Shown here: piece by piece, positions 1-8,400 of the stretch
Position numbering within the stretch: position 1 is the stretch's first letter
How the letters are laid out: every line of letters starts with the position of its first letter
NCBI RefSeq assembly: GCF_028826155.1
Contig: NZ_JAQGPN010000001.1
Span: 2,733,501-2,797,500, forward strand
Reading direction: 5' to 3'
Source: Mesorhizobium shangrilense
GTDB taxonomy: Bacteria > Pseudomonadota > Alphaproteobacteria > Rhizobiales > Rhizobiaceae
Length of the DNA stretch: 64,000 nt
The notes under the pieces: generated by a model
What the model was told of the DNA's origin: nothing
The model's input: the letters and a program-made list of their open reading frames with translations, nothing else
Database searches by the model: none
Position numbers and translations under genes: made by a program

Positions 1-116
1 ACGAGAACGGCGAATATCTTGGTCGCCCGGTCGACATAGCCCAACTGCGCGACGGCTCTATCCTGGTGTCAGACGATCTGGCGGGCGCGATCTACCGTAT
101 TTCCTACGGCGACTGA
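1..116 (+). CDS. PQQ-dependent sugar (sorbosone-type) dehydrogenase, C-terminal end
   Basis: Only the last 37 codons are present, read from base 3 to the TGA at 114-116; the gene begins outside the window. The visible tail contains GRPVDIAQLRDGSILVSDD followed by GAIYRISY, which is the characteristic last beta-propeller blade of soluble periplasmic sorbosone/aldose dehydrogenases (PQQ-dependent family, six-bladed propeller). Such enzymes oxidise sugars in the periplasm and pass electrons to cytochromes. The next gene on the same strand is a small exported cytochrome c, so the pair may form one oxidation module. Family assignment rests on the short C-terminal motif only; cofactor and substrate cannot be judged here. 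Confidence 0.7.
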   Translation, partial: ENGEYLGRPVDIAQLRDGSILVSDDLAGAIYRISYGD

Positions 117-127
117 CATGTCTCCCC

Positions 128-151
128 AGGGCGCGGCGGTCGCCGCGCCCT
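128..151 (+). terminator. Perfect 11-bp hairpin after the sugar dehydrogenase gene
   Basis: AGGGCGCGGCG (128-138) and its exact reverse complement (141-151) are separated by two bases, 11 bases after the upstream stop codon. There is no clear T run, so it may be a processing or attenuation hairpin rather than a classical intrinsic terminator. It sits 28 bases before the cytochrome c start codon. Confidence 0.5.
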
Positions 152-179
152 CTAACCTGTTTCAATTGAGGACAAGCCA

Positions 180-518
180 ATGAGGCGTTTTTCCTGCGCC
201 TGTCTCGGCGTCGGCATTTTCGCGTCGCTCGTTGCGGCGGCGCCGGCGATGGCGGCCGACCCGTCCGCCGGCAAGGACCTTGCCGCCGCACGGTGCCGGA
301 CCTGCCACGGAATCGACGGTATCGCCAAGCTGCCGGTGGCCCCACATCTGGCCGGCGAGAGCGAGATGTATCTGCAGATGCAGTTGAAGGCGTTCCGTTC
401 CGGCAAGCGCGAGAACGAGATGATGTCGGTGGTGGCCAAGGACCTGACTGACGCGCAGATCGCCGATCTGTCCGCCTGGTACAGCTCCATCAAAATAACC
501 GCCACCGTCCCCGATTAG
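180..518 (+). CDS. Exported class I cytochrome c (c553-like, monoheme)
   Basis: A 112-residue protein with a Sec signal peptide (basic start, hydrophobic residues 9-22, AMAA cleavage region near residue 26). One heme-binding motif, CRTCH, lies at residues 39-43 (Cys39, Cys42, His43). A downstream Met pair in the NEMMSVV segment is the likely source of the axial Met. The length matches small soluble c553/c-type monoheme cytochromes that shuttle electrons in the periplasm. GAGGA lies eight bases before the ATG. It follows the sugar dehydrogenase remnant on the same strand, so it may be its electron acceptor; that pairing is inferred from neighbourhood. Confidence 0.85.
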   Translation: MRRFSCACLGVGIFASLVAAAPAMAADPSAGKDLAAARCRTCHGIDGIAKLPVAPHLAGESEMYLQMQLKAFRSGKRENEMMSVVAKDLTDAQIADLSAWYSSIKITATVPD

Positions 519-635
519 GGCGGCGCGGAAGCCCAGATCGATCGGGGCTGCGGTGGATCGTGTCGATCGGCTGGCATCCGAGGTCGCGGGCTGAATTTTT
601 CTCCCCGCAACACTGGCCTGATGACTGGGCGTTTT

Positions 636-654
636 CTTCGTCGGCGAAGTTTTT
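636..654 (+). terminator. Candidate intrinsic terminator after the cytochrome c gene
   Basis: CTTCG (636-640) and CGAAG (645-649) enclose the tetraloop TCGG and are followed at once by five T residues (650-654). The stem is short but the loop is favourable and the U run well placed. It lies about 120 bases after the cytochrome stop and 70 bases before cpdB. Confidence 0.45.
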
Positions 655-724
655 ACCGGTCCCTGCTGGACACGGCTAAGACAGGGCGCAACACTCCAAT
701 TTCGCAATCCTGGAGGAAGGCAAG

Positions 725-2701
725 TTGTTCCCATTCAATTCCGCCGTTACGCGGCGGTCGTTCATGGCGGGAGGAGCCGCCACAGCTTTCGTCATGCTCC
801 ATCCATTCTCCGCGCGCGCCCAGGCGAACCAGGCGCATCTCAGGATCATGGAGACGACCGATATCCATGTGAACGTCCTGCCCTACGACTACTATGCCGA
901 CAAGCCGAACGATACGATGGGACTGTCCCGCACGGCCTCGCTGATCGACGCGGTTCGCAAGGAAGCCACGAATGCCATGCTGGTCGACAACGGCGACTTC
1001 CTGCAGGGCAACCCGATGGGCGACTACATCGCCTACGAGAAGGGCATGAAGGAAGGCGACGTCCATCCGGTCATGAAGGGCATGAACCTGCTCGGCTACG
1101 AATGCTCGACACTCGGCAACCACGAGTTCAACTATGGCCTGTCCTTCATGGACAAGGTGCTGGCCGGCGCCAACTTCCCGTTCGTCTGCGCCAATCTGGT
1201 GCGCGGCACCGAACTCGCCGCCAATCCGCGCGACGACAAACTCTACCTGAAGCCCTACGTGATCCTCGACAAGACGATCAAGGACGGGGCGGGCGCTGAC
1301 CTTCCGATCAGGATCGGCATCATCGGCTTCGTGCCGCCGCAGATCATGCTTTGGGACGCCAAGAACCTCACCGGTAACGTGATCACTCGCGACATCGTGC
1401 AGGCCGCCAGCGCCTGGGTGCCGCAGATGAAGGAGGAGGGCGCCGACGTGGTCATCGCGCTGTCCCACTCGGGCATCGACATCAAGCAGGGCGACATGAT
1501 GGAGAACGCCTCGTTCTTCCTCGCCGGCGTCGAAGGCATCGATGCGGTGTTCACCGGTCACCAGCATCTGGTCTTCCCCGGCCCTAAGGATTTCGTCGAT
1601 CTCGAGGGCGTCGACGCCAAGGCAGGCACACTACAGGGCAAGCCGGCCGTTCAGGCGGGCTTCTGGGGCTCGCATATGGGCCTGATCGACCTGCTGCTCG
1701 AGCGCGACGGTTCCAAGTGGAAGGTGGTGTCGGCGACTTCGGAGGCGCGGCCGATCTACGAGCGCGTCGACAGCAAGAACAAGGCTTTGGTCGCCGACGT
1801 TCAGAAGGTAGTCGATACCATGAAGGACGACCACGAGGCCACGCTTGCCTATGTGCGTCGCCCGGTCGGCAAGACTTCGGCGCCGCTCTACTCTTACTTC
1901 GCGCTGGTGGCGGACGATCCGTCCGTCCAGATCGTGAGCCAGGCGCAGACCTGGTACATCAAGGACATGCTCAAGGACACCGAATGGAAGGATCTGCCGG
2001 TGCTTTCCGCGGCTGCACCCTTCAAGTCGGGCGGGCGCGGCGGACCGGAGTACTACACCGACGTGCCGGCGGGCGACATCGCGATCAAGAACGTCGCCGA
2101 CCTCTATCTCTACCCGAACACAGTGCGGGCGGTGGCGATCACCGGCGCGCAGGTGAAGGAGTGGCTTGAGATGTCGGCAGGCATCTTCAACCAGGTTGAG
2201 CCGGGCAAGGCCGACCAGGTGCTGATCAACGCCGATTTTCCGTCGTACAATTTCGACGTCATCGACGGGGTGACCTACAAGGTGGACCTGTCGCAGCCGG
2301 CGAAATACGAGCCGAAGGGCGCGGTCGCCAACGCCAGTTCCAGCCGTATCACCGACTTGATGTTCGACGGGAAACCGATTGACCCGGCTCAGAAATTCGT
2401 CGTCGCGACGAACAACTACCGCGCCGGGGGTGGCGGCAATTTCCCGGAGATCAACTCCTCAAAGGTGATCTTCGAGGCGCCCGACACCAATCGTGACGTC
2501 ATCGTGCGCTACATCGTCGAGCAGAAGACGATCAACCCGTCGGCTGACTCCAACTGGTCGTTCGCGCCCGTCGAAGGCGCATCGGTGATCTTCGAGACAG
2601 GCCCCAAGGCCAAGCAGTTCCTGGCCGACGTCAAGGGCGTGAAGATCGAAGAGGCGGGCGAAGGCGAGGGAGGATATGGCAAGTACCGCATCACGCTATA
2701 G
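725..2701 (+). CDS. cpdB: Periplasmic 2',3'-cyclic-nucleotide 2'-phosphodiesterase / 3'-nucleotidase
   Basis: A 658-residue protein of the 5'-nucleotidase superfamily, usual CpdB length. It begins with a twin-arginine signal peptide (TRRSFMAGG at residues 9-17, hydrophobic stretch, ARAQA cleavage region near 34), so export is by Tat. The metallophosphatase domain shows ETTDIHVN (Asp46, His48), GNHEFNYG (131-138) and a GHQH metal-binding motif near residue 280. The C-terminal half is the 5'-nucleotidase substrate-binding domain with GGGGNFPEI. Such enzymes hydrolyse 2',3'-cyclic nucleotides and 3'-nucleotides to scavenge phosphate and nucleosides. The TTG start is chosen because GGAGGAAGG precedes it and it keeps both arginines; the ATG at 764 would delete the Tat motif. 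Its 3' end overlaps the convergent P450 gene by six bases. Confidence 0.9.
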   Translation: MFPFNSAVTRRSFMAGGAATAFVMLHPFSARAQANQAHLRIMETTDIHVNVLPYDYYADKPNDTMGLSRTASLIDAVRKEATNAMLVDNGDFLQGNPMGDYIAYEKGMKEGDVHPVMKGMNLLGYECSTLGNHEFNYGLSFMDKVLAGANFPFVCANLVRGTELAANPRDDKLYLKPYVILDKTIKDGAGADLPIRIGIIGFVPPQIMLWDAKNLTGNVITRDIVQAASAWVPQMKEEGADVVIALSHSGIDIKQGDMMENASFFLAGVEGIDAVFTGHQHLVFPGPKDFVDLEGVDAKAGTLQGKPAVQAGFWGSHMGLIDLLLERDGSKWKVVSATSEARPIYERVDSKNKALVADVQKVVDTMKDDHEATLAYVRRPVGKTSAPLYSYFALVADDPSVQIVSQAQTWYIKDMLKDTEWKDLPVLSAAAPFKSGGRGGPEYYTDVPAGDIAIKNVADLYLYPNTVRAVAITGAQVKEWLEMSAGIFNQVEPGKADQVLINADFPSYNFDVIDGVTYKVDLSQPAKYEPKGAVANASSSRITDLMFDGKPIDPAQKFVVATNNYRAGGGGNFPEINSSKVIFEAPDTNRDVIVRYIVEQKTINPSADSNWSFAPVEGASVIFETGPKAKQFLADVKGVKIEEAGEGEGGYGKYRITL

Positions 2702-4114
2702 CGTTCGCGGCAGCAGGGGGCGTGCGGCTGGCCTTCGCTTGGATAACCGGACCCAGACGCCGCCCTTGGGACGCAGGGTGATCGATGGAAACGGCGTGAT
2801 CTTCCGGTCGCGCTGCCATTCCATGGAGAAGCGTTGCGCGATGGTGGCAAGGAGGAGCACCGCCTCGATCATGGCGAAGCGCTGGCCGATGCAGATGCGC
2901 GGACCCCCGCCGAAGGGCATGTAGGCGAAACGCGGCAGGCTGTGCGCGAGCCCGGTCATCCACCTGTCTGGAAGAAAGGTCTCCGGTTGGTCGAAATGAC
3001 GGCTGTCCCTATGCAGCACCCATGGGCTTATGAGGACCGTCGTGCCGCGACCAAACCGGTAGCCTGCCGCCTCAAATTCTTCGAGGGACTCGCGGCCGAT
3101 CGCCCAGGCGGGCGGATAAAGCCGCATCGCTTCCAGGATCACGCTTTCGGTGAACTTGAGATTCGGCAGATCTTCAACCGTCGCGAGGCGGTCGCCCACG
3201 ACCTCAAGGACTTCGGCAGCCACCCGCCTGTCCACCTCGGGATTCTGGCCTATGAGGTGGAAGCTCCATGACAGCGCAAGCGCCGTGGTCTCATGCCCGG
3301 CCAGCAAAAGCGTCAGTGTCTCGTCGCGCAGCTGCCGGTCGGACATTCCGCAGTCGTTTTCGTCGCGAGCGGCCATCAGGCGCGACAGGAAATCTATGCG
3401 GCCCTCATAGCCGTTGGCGCGGCGCTCCGCGATCATCCGGGCGATGACGCGCTCGCCCGTTGCGATTGCCCGGCGATAGCGAACATGGCCCGGCAGCGGA
3501 ACCCAGTCGGGGATAACGAAGGGACGCTTGAAGCGGGAGGCCATTTCCTCGGTGAGGTCGGTGACCGCATGGTCCATGTCGGCGATGTCCTGCTCGACCT
3601 CCGAATCCATCAGCGTCTTGGCGGCGATGGCCAAGGTCAGGCCCATCATCTCGACATGCACATCACGCAATTCGCCGTCCTGCCAGCCGTCGAGCATCCG
3701 ATTGGTTAATGCAATCATGTCCGCGCCGTAGCCCAACAGTTGCTGTCCGGCGAAGGCCGGCGCCGCAAGGCGGCGGTTGCGTTGCCACTGTTCGCCTTCC
3801 GCCGTCAGGATGCCCTGGCCGAAGACAGCGGTGACATGCCGCCAGATGAGCCTGTTCTTGATGAAGCTGCGGTGATTCTTGACGAGCACCTGCTCGATAT
3901 CGTCGGGATCGTTCAACAGCACCGTCGGCCAGCCAGCGAGGTCGAAGCCGACAACGTCGCCGTAGGTGTGCGCGATCTCGGTCAGATAGCCGAGTTGGTC
4001 GCGCCCGAACTGGAACAGATTGCCGAGGACGGGAACCCCTTTGGGACCTGGCGGACGTTCTCGCTGCGCGGGGCGCGACGACAATTCGCTCACGGAGGAA
4101 GAAGTCTCCGCCAT
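2696..4114 (-). CDS. Cytochrome P450 monooxygenase
   Basis: A 472-residue soluble P450. It has a Pro-rich start ([12 protein letters not shown], residues 21-32), the I-helix oxygen-activation motif AGHETT (272-277), the ExxR K-helix motif EAMR (328-331) and the heme loop [10 protein letters not shown] (401-410) with Cys408 as thiolate ligand. The GNLFQFG start and RLYPPAW region resemble the class E (CYP4/CYP102-like) fatty-acid hydroxylase group more than classical bacterial class B P450s, but substrate and CYP family cannot be fixed. No fused reductase or adjacent ferredoxin is present, so redox partners are encoded elsewhere. AAGGTG precedes the ATG. A 13-bp palindrome upstream may be an operator. 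Confidence 0.93.
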   Translation of the reverse strand: MAETSSSVSELSSRPAQRERPPGPKGVPVLGNLFQFGRDQLGYLTEIAHTYGDVVGFDLAGWPTVLLNDPDDIEQVLVKNHRSFIKNRLIWRHVTAVFGQGILTAEGEQWQRNRRLAAPAFAGQQLLGYGADMIALTNRMLDGWQDGELRDVHVEMMGLTLAIAAKTLMDSEVEQDIADMDHAVTDLTEEMASRFKRPFVIPDWVPLPGHVRYRRAIATGERVIARMIAERRANGYEGRIDFLSRLMAARDENDCGMSDRQLRDETLTLLLAGHETTALALSWSFHLIGQNPEVDRRVAAEVLEVVGDRLATVEDLPNLKFTESVILEAMRLYPPAWAIGRESLEEFEAAGYRFGRGTTVLISPWVLHRDSRHFDQPETFLPDRWMTGLAHSLPRFAYMPFGGGPRICIGQRFAMIEAVLLLATIAQRFSMEWQRDRKITPFPSITLRPKGGVWVRLSKRRPAARPLLPRTL

Positions 4115-4155
4115 GCGACACCTTCATGTGCTCGAAGCGCGGAACCGACCGAGAG

Positions 4156-4168
4156 TGACACGGTGTCA
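4156..4168. promoter_or_regulatory. Palindromic operator candidate upstream of the P450 gene
   Basis: TGACAC, one central G, then GTGTCA form a perfect 13-bp inverted repeat 42 bases upstream of the P450 start codon. On the minus strand it contains a TTGACA hexamer that could be a -35 element. An arrangement like this fits binding of a dimeric HTH repressor; no regulator gene is adjacent, so the partner is unknown. Confidence 0.45.
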
Positions 4169-4257
4169 AACCCTGGTCAATGAAGGCCTAAGGCTGCCTC
4201 GTGCGCACGCATGTCGGCGTCACCCAATGCGCTTTCGCGTAGCGGGACGTCCTTCCG

Positions 4258-4569
4258 TCACTTGAGCTTCGGCAGCTGGATCGCAGAGTTGCCGAAGCCG
4301 CTCATCCCGCCGATGTCGGGGGGGCTGTTGCCCACGGCGCTGCCAAGCGGATCGTTGGGCACGAAGACCGGAGGGGCGGGCGGCAGGACCGACGTGGCGC
4401 GGCCTTCGTCGATGGCGTTGCGGAACTTGAGCGGGGTGCAGGTGCCGGTGATCAGCGGGTCGGAACCGTCAGGACAGATCAATCTGGGGGCCGGCGTCAA
4501 TACCTCCTGTGCGTGCGCTGCGCCCGCCATCGCAAGCAACAGGGTCGCGGCGATCAGCTTCGCGTTCAT
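4258..4569 (-). CDS. Small secreted Pro-rich protein of unknown function
   Basis: A 103-residue protein with a clear Sec signal peptide (residues 1-20, AGAAHA then Gln). The mature part is rich in Pro and small residues, with a CPDGSDPLITGTC segment whose two cysteines may form a disulfide. I do not recognise a domain. The ATG at 4569 is chosen over upstream in-frame starts because GGAG lies seven bases before it and the signal peptide starts there. It precedes the P450 gene on the same strand with a 143-base gap, so co-transcription is possible but unproven, and it diverges from another small secreted protein at 4801. Confidence 0.7.
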   Translation of the reverse strand: MNAKLIAATLLLAMAGAAHAQEVLTPAPRLICPDGSDPLITGTCTPLKFRNAIDEGRATSVLPPAPPVFVPNDPLGSAVGNSPPDIGGMSGFGNSAIQLPKLK

Positions 4570-4800
4570 GATCAGTCTCCAGTTCTTGCCGCCAGCGCGC
4601 GTCCGCCGCGATGTCGAACGCACGACGGTGCTTTCCGTTCTCTCATGAAAGGCTGCGCCTTGTACACCTCTTGAAGATCGCGACATGCGCCGGGACAATG
4701 TCGGCGACACGCCGCAGGCGAATCCACCTTGTTGCGGACGCGACAGGCATGTCAAAACTCTGGAGGCAAGGGCGAGCATCTCGGATGCAAGGAAATCCGC

Positions 4801-5199
4801 ATGAAGCGCGTATCTCGACTACTGCCAGCACTGCTGATGGCAGCGATGCCCGGGACCGAGGGATTTGCACAATCGCCGGATAAGATTTCCTATGACGCGA
4901 CGCCTGGAAAGGAGCTTCAACTCGGCATTTTTGCGACAGTTGCCGAGCCCTGCCAGGGCGCACCCATACCGCAGCTGCGCATTGCCAAGGCGCCAGTCGG
5001 CGGCAAGCTGATCATTCGGGTGCTGGCCGTGCCGATCCCGCAAACCGACCAGGTTTGCGCAGGCAAGCGCATTCCGGCGCAGGTCGTCTTCTATCAGAGC
5101 GATACGGGATTTTCTGGATCCGACAGCGTGGTGCTGGACGTGGGTGTGAAGGGGCAGCCGATACGCACCCAGGAGATTTCGATCACCGTCGGAAAGTGA
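4801..5199 (+). CDS. Secreted protein of unknown function
   Basis: A 132-residue protein with an N-terminal signal peptide (KRVSRLLPALLMAAMPG, cleavage near FAQ at residues 22-24). The mature part looks all-beta: alternating hydrophobic strands, two cysteines in the first two-thirds, and YQSDTGFSGSDSVVLDVG, a motif pattern seen in Ig-like extracellular domains. No enzyme motif is visible. The GGA-containing ribosome site before the ATG is weak, but the signal peptide begins exactly there. It stands alone between a divergent small secreted protein and the convergent pccR gene. Confidence 0.65.
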   Translation: MKRVSRLLPALLMAAMPGTEGFAQSPDKISYDATPGKELQLGIFATVAEPCQGAPIPQLRIAKAPVGGKLIIRVLAVPIPQTDQVCAGKRIPAQVVFYQSDTGFSGSDSVVLDVGVKGQPIRTQEISITVGK

Positions 5200-5260
5200 G
5201 GCCACACTTCGGGCGGATGAACGCGACCCGTGCCTTCCGCATGCCGATCCATTCGTCGAC

Positions 5261-6673
5261 CTACAAAACCTTGTAGGGCAGGGCGGTGCGCAGATTGTGG
5301 TCGACGGTCAACTGCCGTTTGAGCGGCGGCACGGCACGCTGGAAGCAGTCGACGCGCTCGCAGATGCGGCATGAGATACCGATCGGGTCGAAGGCGGCCC
5401 GGTTCACCAGATCAAGCCCGTCCGCATAGACGAAGTCACGCGCATGCGAGACCTCGCAGCCGAGCGCAATGGCGTAGCGAGGGCGCAGCGCATTGAATCC
5501 GCCGCTCGTCTTGGAAAGCTCGGTGGCTATCGAGAGGTAGCGGGCCCCGTCTGGCGTCTCGGCGAGCTGGCGGATGATGCGGCCCGGCGTTTCGAATGCC
5601 TCGTGCACGTTCCAGAGCGGGCAGGCGCCGCCATAGCGGGCGAACTGGAGCTTTGCCGCGCTGTGGCGCTTGGTGATGTTTCCGGCGCGATCGACGCGGG
5701 CGAAGAACACAGGCGTTCCCTTGGCGCCCGGCCGCTGCAGCGTGGAAAGGCGGTGCGCCACTTGTTCGAGGCTTGCGCCGAAGCGGGCAGCCAGCAGTTC
5801 GAGATCGTGCCGCACCTCCTTCGCCGCCGCGAGGAACGTTCCGTAGGGCAGGCAGAGAGCGCCCGCGAAGTAATTCTGAAGCCCGATTCGACAGATCTCG
5901 CTCGCCTCCGGCGTGCGAAAGCCGGCACGGCTCACGATCCTGTCCATCGTCGCCCTCTCCTCCACAGCCGCCACCTGGAAAGCCGTCTGGAAGGTTCGCG
6001 TGGGAGCCGGCGCGTAGCCGTTCATGTAGAGAATGCGTCCGTCGGCATCGTAGCGACGGAGGGGGTCGTCGCCGCGCGCCGTGCGGATCGTCCTGACGCC
6101 GTGCCTTTCCTCCAGATAGCGGGGAAGGGCAGCCCCGGCTTCATTCTCCGGAATGCCCAGGCGGCCGGCCAGCGTCTCCGCCGCAAGGTCAAGCTCGTCG
6201 ACATAGTTGTCGATGAAGTGAAAGAAGTCGCGCACTTCCTCGTAGGGCGTCGGGTCGCTCGGCGTGTTGGTGCGGACCATTTGGTCGTCGACGCTCGCCA
6301 GCTGCTCGCTGTTGCGCCGGTAGGCCTGGTGTCCGGCGATCAGGGCGCGCGCGATGCCCGGCGCGTTCTGCGTCACCAGCTTCAATTCCTGCAGGCTCGG
6401 CGAATAGGTGCCGAAGACCGGATCGGCCAGCGCCTCGCTCAGGGCCGACAGGAGCCGGTCGCTGTCGCTGCCCGAGATGGAGGCGATGTCCATCTTGAAG
6501 TTCTCGGCAAGCGACAACAGGACCGTGGCCGAGACAGGCCGCTGGTTGTTCTCGATCTGGTTGAGATAGCTGGTCGAAATGCCGAGGCGTTCCGCAAAGG
6601 CGGTCTGCGTCGAACTGTTGGCCTCCCGCATTTCGCGGACCTTGCGACCAATGAAGAGCTTTCCGGCGGCCAT
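5261..6673 (-). CDS. pccR: XRE-family short-chain acyl-CoA regulator (ScfR/PccR type)
   Basis: A 470-residue regulator. Residues about 8-62 form an XRE helix-turn-helix (QTAFAERLGISTSYLNQIE). A central IrrE-like (DUF955) domain follows, without an HExxH motif. A C-terminal ScfR domain carries a cysteine cluster (CRICERVDC, Cys435, Cys438, Cys443) then FQRAVPPL. Members of this family (PccR of Rhodobacter sphaeroides is the named example) sense short-chain acyl-CoA status and control propionyl-CoA carboxylase genes. Here it is divergent from pccB-pccA-scpA, with a TTTGCAAA-type operator directly over its start, so autoregulation and control of the divergent operon are likely. The ATG at 6673 is preferred; a TTG at 6703 would add ten residues and sits inside the operator. 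Confidence 0.88.
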   Translation of the reverse strand: MAAGKLFIGRKVREMREANSSTQTAFAERLGISTSYLNQIENNQRPVSATVLLSLAENFKMDIASISGSDSDRLLSALSEALADPVFGTYSPSLQELKLVTQNAPGIARALIAGHQAYRRNSEQLASVDDQMVRTNTPSDPTPYEEVRDFFHFIDNYVDELDLAAETLAGRLGIPENEAGAALPRYLEERHGVRTIRTARGDDPLRRYDADGRILYMNGYAPAPTRTFQTAFQVAAVEERATMDRIVSRAGFRTPEASEICRIGLQNYFAGALCLPYGTFLAAAKEVRHDLELLAARFGASLEQVAHRLSTLQRPGAKGTPVFFARVDRAGNITKRHSAAKLQFARYGGACPLWNVHEAFETPGRIIRQLAETPDGARYLSIATELSKTSGGFNALRPRYAIALGCEVSHARDFVYADGLDLVNRAAFDPIGISCRICERVDCFQRAVPPLKRQLTVDHNLRTALPYKVL

Positions 6674-6674
6674 G

Positions 6675-6704
6675 TTTGCAACTTCGCAAAATTCAATTTG
6701 CAAA
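6675..6704. promoter_or_regulatory. PccR operator: TTTGCAAA-type half-sites
   Basis: Three near-identical octamers lie in 30 bases immediately upstream of the regulator start: TTTGCAAC (6675-6682), TTCGCAAA (6683-6690) and, after six bases, a perfect TTTGCAAA (6697-6704). Published work on Rhodobacter PccR describes TTTGCAAA pairs as its recognition sequence. The site abuts the ATG, so bound regulator would block its own initiation or transcription, and it may also serve the divergent pcc promoter. Motif sharing is seen in the sequence; binding is inferred. Confidence 0.75.
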
Positions 6705-6800
6705 CATCTACATTACACACGCGCACCCGATCAAACATTTTCTCGCGACAGCCGACCGCATAAAGGGCGAGCGTCGCGCGCTTTCGGGAGAATAGTCAGA

Positions 6801-6857
6801 ATGGCTCTAGCTTTTCATGTTTGCAGCCTCGCTGCCGAGCGGCAGGGCGTCCGCTGA
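6801..6857 (+). CDS. 18-codon leader frame overlapping the pccB start
   Basis: ATG at 6801 is preceded by GGGAG nine bases upstream, a better ribosome site than pccB has. The frame encodes [18 protein letters not shown] and ends in TGA at 6855-6857, sharing one base with the pccB ATG (TGATG). That arrangement is typical of translational coupling. It may be a leader peptide that delivers ribosomes to pccB. No homologue is recognised and expression is unproven. Confidence 0.5.
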   Translation: MALAFHVCSLAAERQGVR

Positions 6858-8389
6858 TGCGCGCCGTTCTCGAGCAACTGGAAGCCCGCCGCGCAGAAGC
6901 TCGCCTCGGCGGTGGGCAGAAGCGCATCGACGCGCAGCACGCCAAGGGCAAGCTGACCGCCCGTGAGCGCATCGAAGTGCTCCTCGACGAGGGATCGTTC
7001 GAGGAATACGACATGTATGTCACGCACCGCGCAGTCGATTTCGGCATGGCCAGCCAGAAAGTCGCCGGCGACGGCGTCGTCACCGGCTGGGGCACGATCA
7101 ACGGCCGGATGGTGTACGTGTTCTCGCAGGATTTTACCGTGCTCGGCGGCTCACTGTCCGAGACGCACGCGCAAAAAATTTGCAAGATCATGGACATGGC
7201 CGTGCGCAACGGCGCGCCGGTGATTGGCCTGAACGACAGCGGCGGCGCGCGCATCCAGGAGGGCGTGGCCTCGCTCGCCGGCTATGCCGACGTGTTCAAG
7301 CGTAATGCCGACGCTTCCGGCGTCGTGCCGCAGATCTCGGTCATCATGGGCCCCTGCGCCGGCGGCGCGGTCTATTCGCCCGCCATGACCGACTTCATCT
7401 TCATGGTGCGCGACTCGTCCTACATGTTCGTGACGGGCCCGGACGTCGTGAAGACCGTCACCAACGAGATCGTCACGGCCGAGGAACTCGGCGGCGCGCG
7501 CACCCACACGCAAAAATCCTCCGTCGCCGACGGCGCATTCGACAATGACATCGAGGCGCTGGAAGGTGTGCGGCGTCTGTTCGACTTCCTGCCGCTCAAC
7601 AACCGCGAGAAGCCGCCGGTCAGGCCGTTCCACGACGAGCCTTCGCGCCTCAAAATGCGGCTGGACACACTGGTGCCTGACATCGCCAACAAGCCCTACG
7701 ACATGAAGGAACTGATCCTGGCGATCGCCGACGAAGGCGACTTCTTCGAGGTCCAGGAGGCTTACGCGCGCAACATCATCACCGGCTTCGTGCGCATCGA
7801 GGGCCAGACCGTCGGCGTAGTCGCCAACCAGCCCATGGTGCTGGCAGGTTGCCTCGACATCGATTCCTCGCGCAAGGCGGCGCGCTTCGTGCGCTTCTGC
7901 GACGCTTTCTCCATCCCCATCCTGACGCTGGTCGACGTACCGGGCTTCCTGCCGGGCACGGCGCAGGAGTATGGCGGCGTCATCAAGCATGGCGCGAAGC
8001 TGCTGTTCGCCTACAGCCAGGCGACCGTGCCGATGGTCACGCTGATCACGCGCAAGGCGTATGGCGGCGCCTATGACGTCATGGCGTCGAAGCATATCGG
8101 CGCCGACGTCAACTACGCCTGGCCGACCGCCGAGATCGCGGTGATGGGCGCCAAGGGCGCGACCGAGATCCTCTACCGTTCGGAACTCGGCGACCCGGAT
8201 AAGATCGCCCAGCGCACGAAGGACTATGAAGAGCGCTTCGCCAATCCGTTCATCGCGGCCGAGCGCGGCTTCATCGACGAGGTGATCATGCCGCACTCGT
8301 CGCGCAAGCGCATCGCACGCGCCTTCGCCGCACTGCGCGGCAAGAGCGTCGATGCGCGGTGGAAGAAGCACGACACGATGCCGCTATGA
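6857..8389 (+). CDS. pccB: Propionyl-CoA carboxylase beta subunit (carboxyltransferase)
   Basis: A 510-residue biotin-dependent carboxyltransferase, the usual PccB length. It has the conserved start [20 protein letters not shown], the acyl-CoA-site glycine segments [13 protein letters not shown] and [12 protein letters not shown], and the biotin-site segment [13 protein letters not shown]. With PccA it transfers CO2 from carboxybiotin to propionyl-CoA, giving (S)-methylmalonyl-CoA in the cytoplasm. The ATG at 6857 matches the family N-terminus; its own ribosome site is poor, and it overlaps the stop of an 18-codon leader frame. It is first in pccB-pccA-scpA and divergent from pccR. Confidence 0.96.
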   Translation: MRAVLEQLEARRAEARLGGGQKRIDAQHAKGKLTARERIEVLLDEGSFEEYDMYVTHRAVDFGMASQKVAGDGVVTGWGTINGRMVYVFSQDFTVLGGSLSETHAQKICKIMDMAVRNGAPVIGLNDSGGARIQEGVASLAGYADVFKRNADASGVVPQISVIMGPCAGGAVYSPAMTDFIFMVRDSSYMFVTGPDVVKTVTNEIVTAEELGGARTHTQKSSVADGAFDNDIEALEGVRRLFDFLPLNNREKPPVRPFHDEPSRLKMRLDTLVPDIANKPYDMKELILAIADEGDFFEVQEAYARNIITGFVRIEGQTVGVVANQPMVLAGCLDIDSSRKAARFVRFCDAFSIPILTLVDVPGFLPGTAQEYGGVIKHGAKLLFAYSQATVPMVTLITRKAYGGAYDVMASKHIGADVNYAWPTAEIAVMGAKGATEILYRSELGDPDKIAQRTKDYEERFANPFIAAERGFIDEVIMPHSSRKRIARAFAALRGKSVDARWKKHDTMPL

Positions 8390-8400
8390 GGCCGACCGAC

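Noticed and set aside
519..724. Pho box upstream of cpdB
   Set aside because: No pair of CTGTCAT-like repeats with the right spacing is present.
653..1567. Open frame of 304 codons antisense to cpdB
   Set aside because: It lies inside a gene with clear metallophosphatase motifs, and its translation (His/Val/Asp-rich) matches no family. Long antisense frames are expected in GC-rich DNA.
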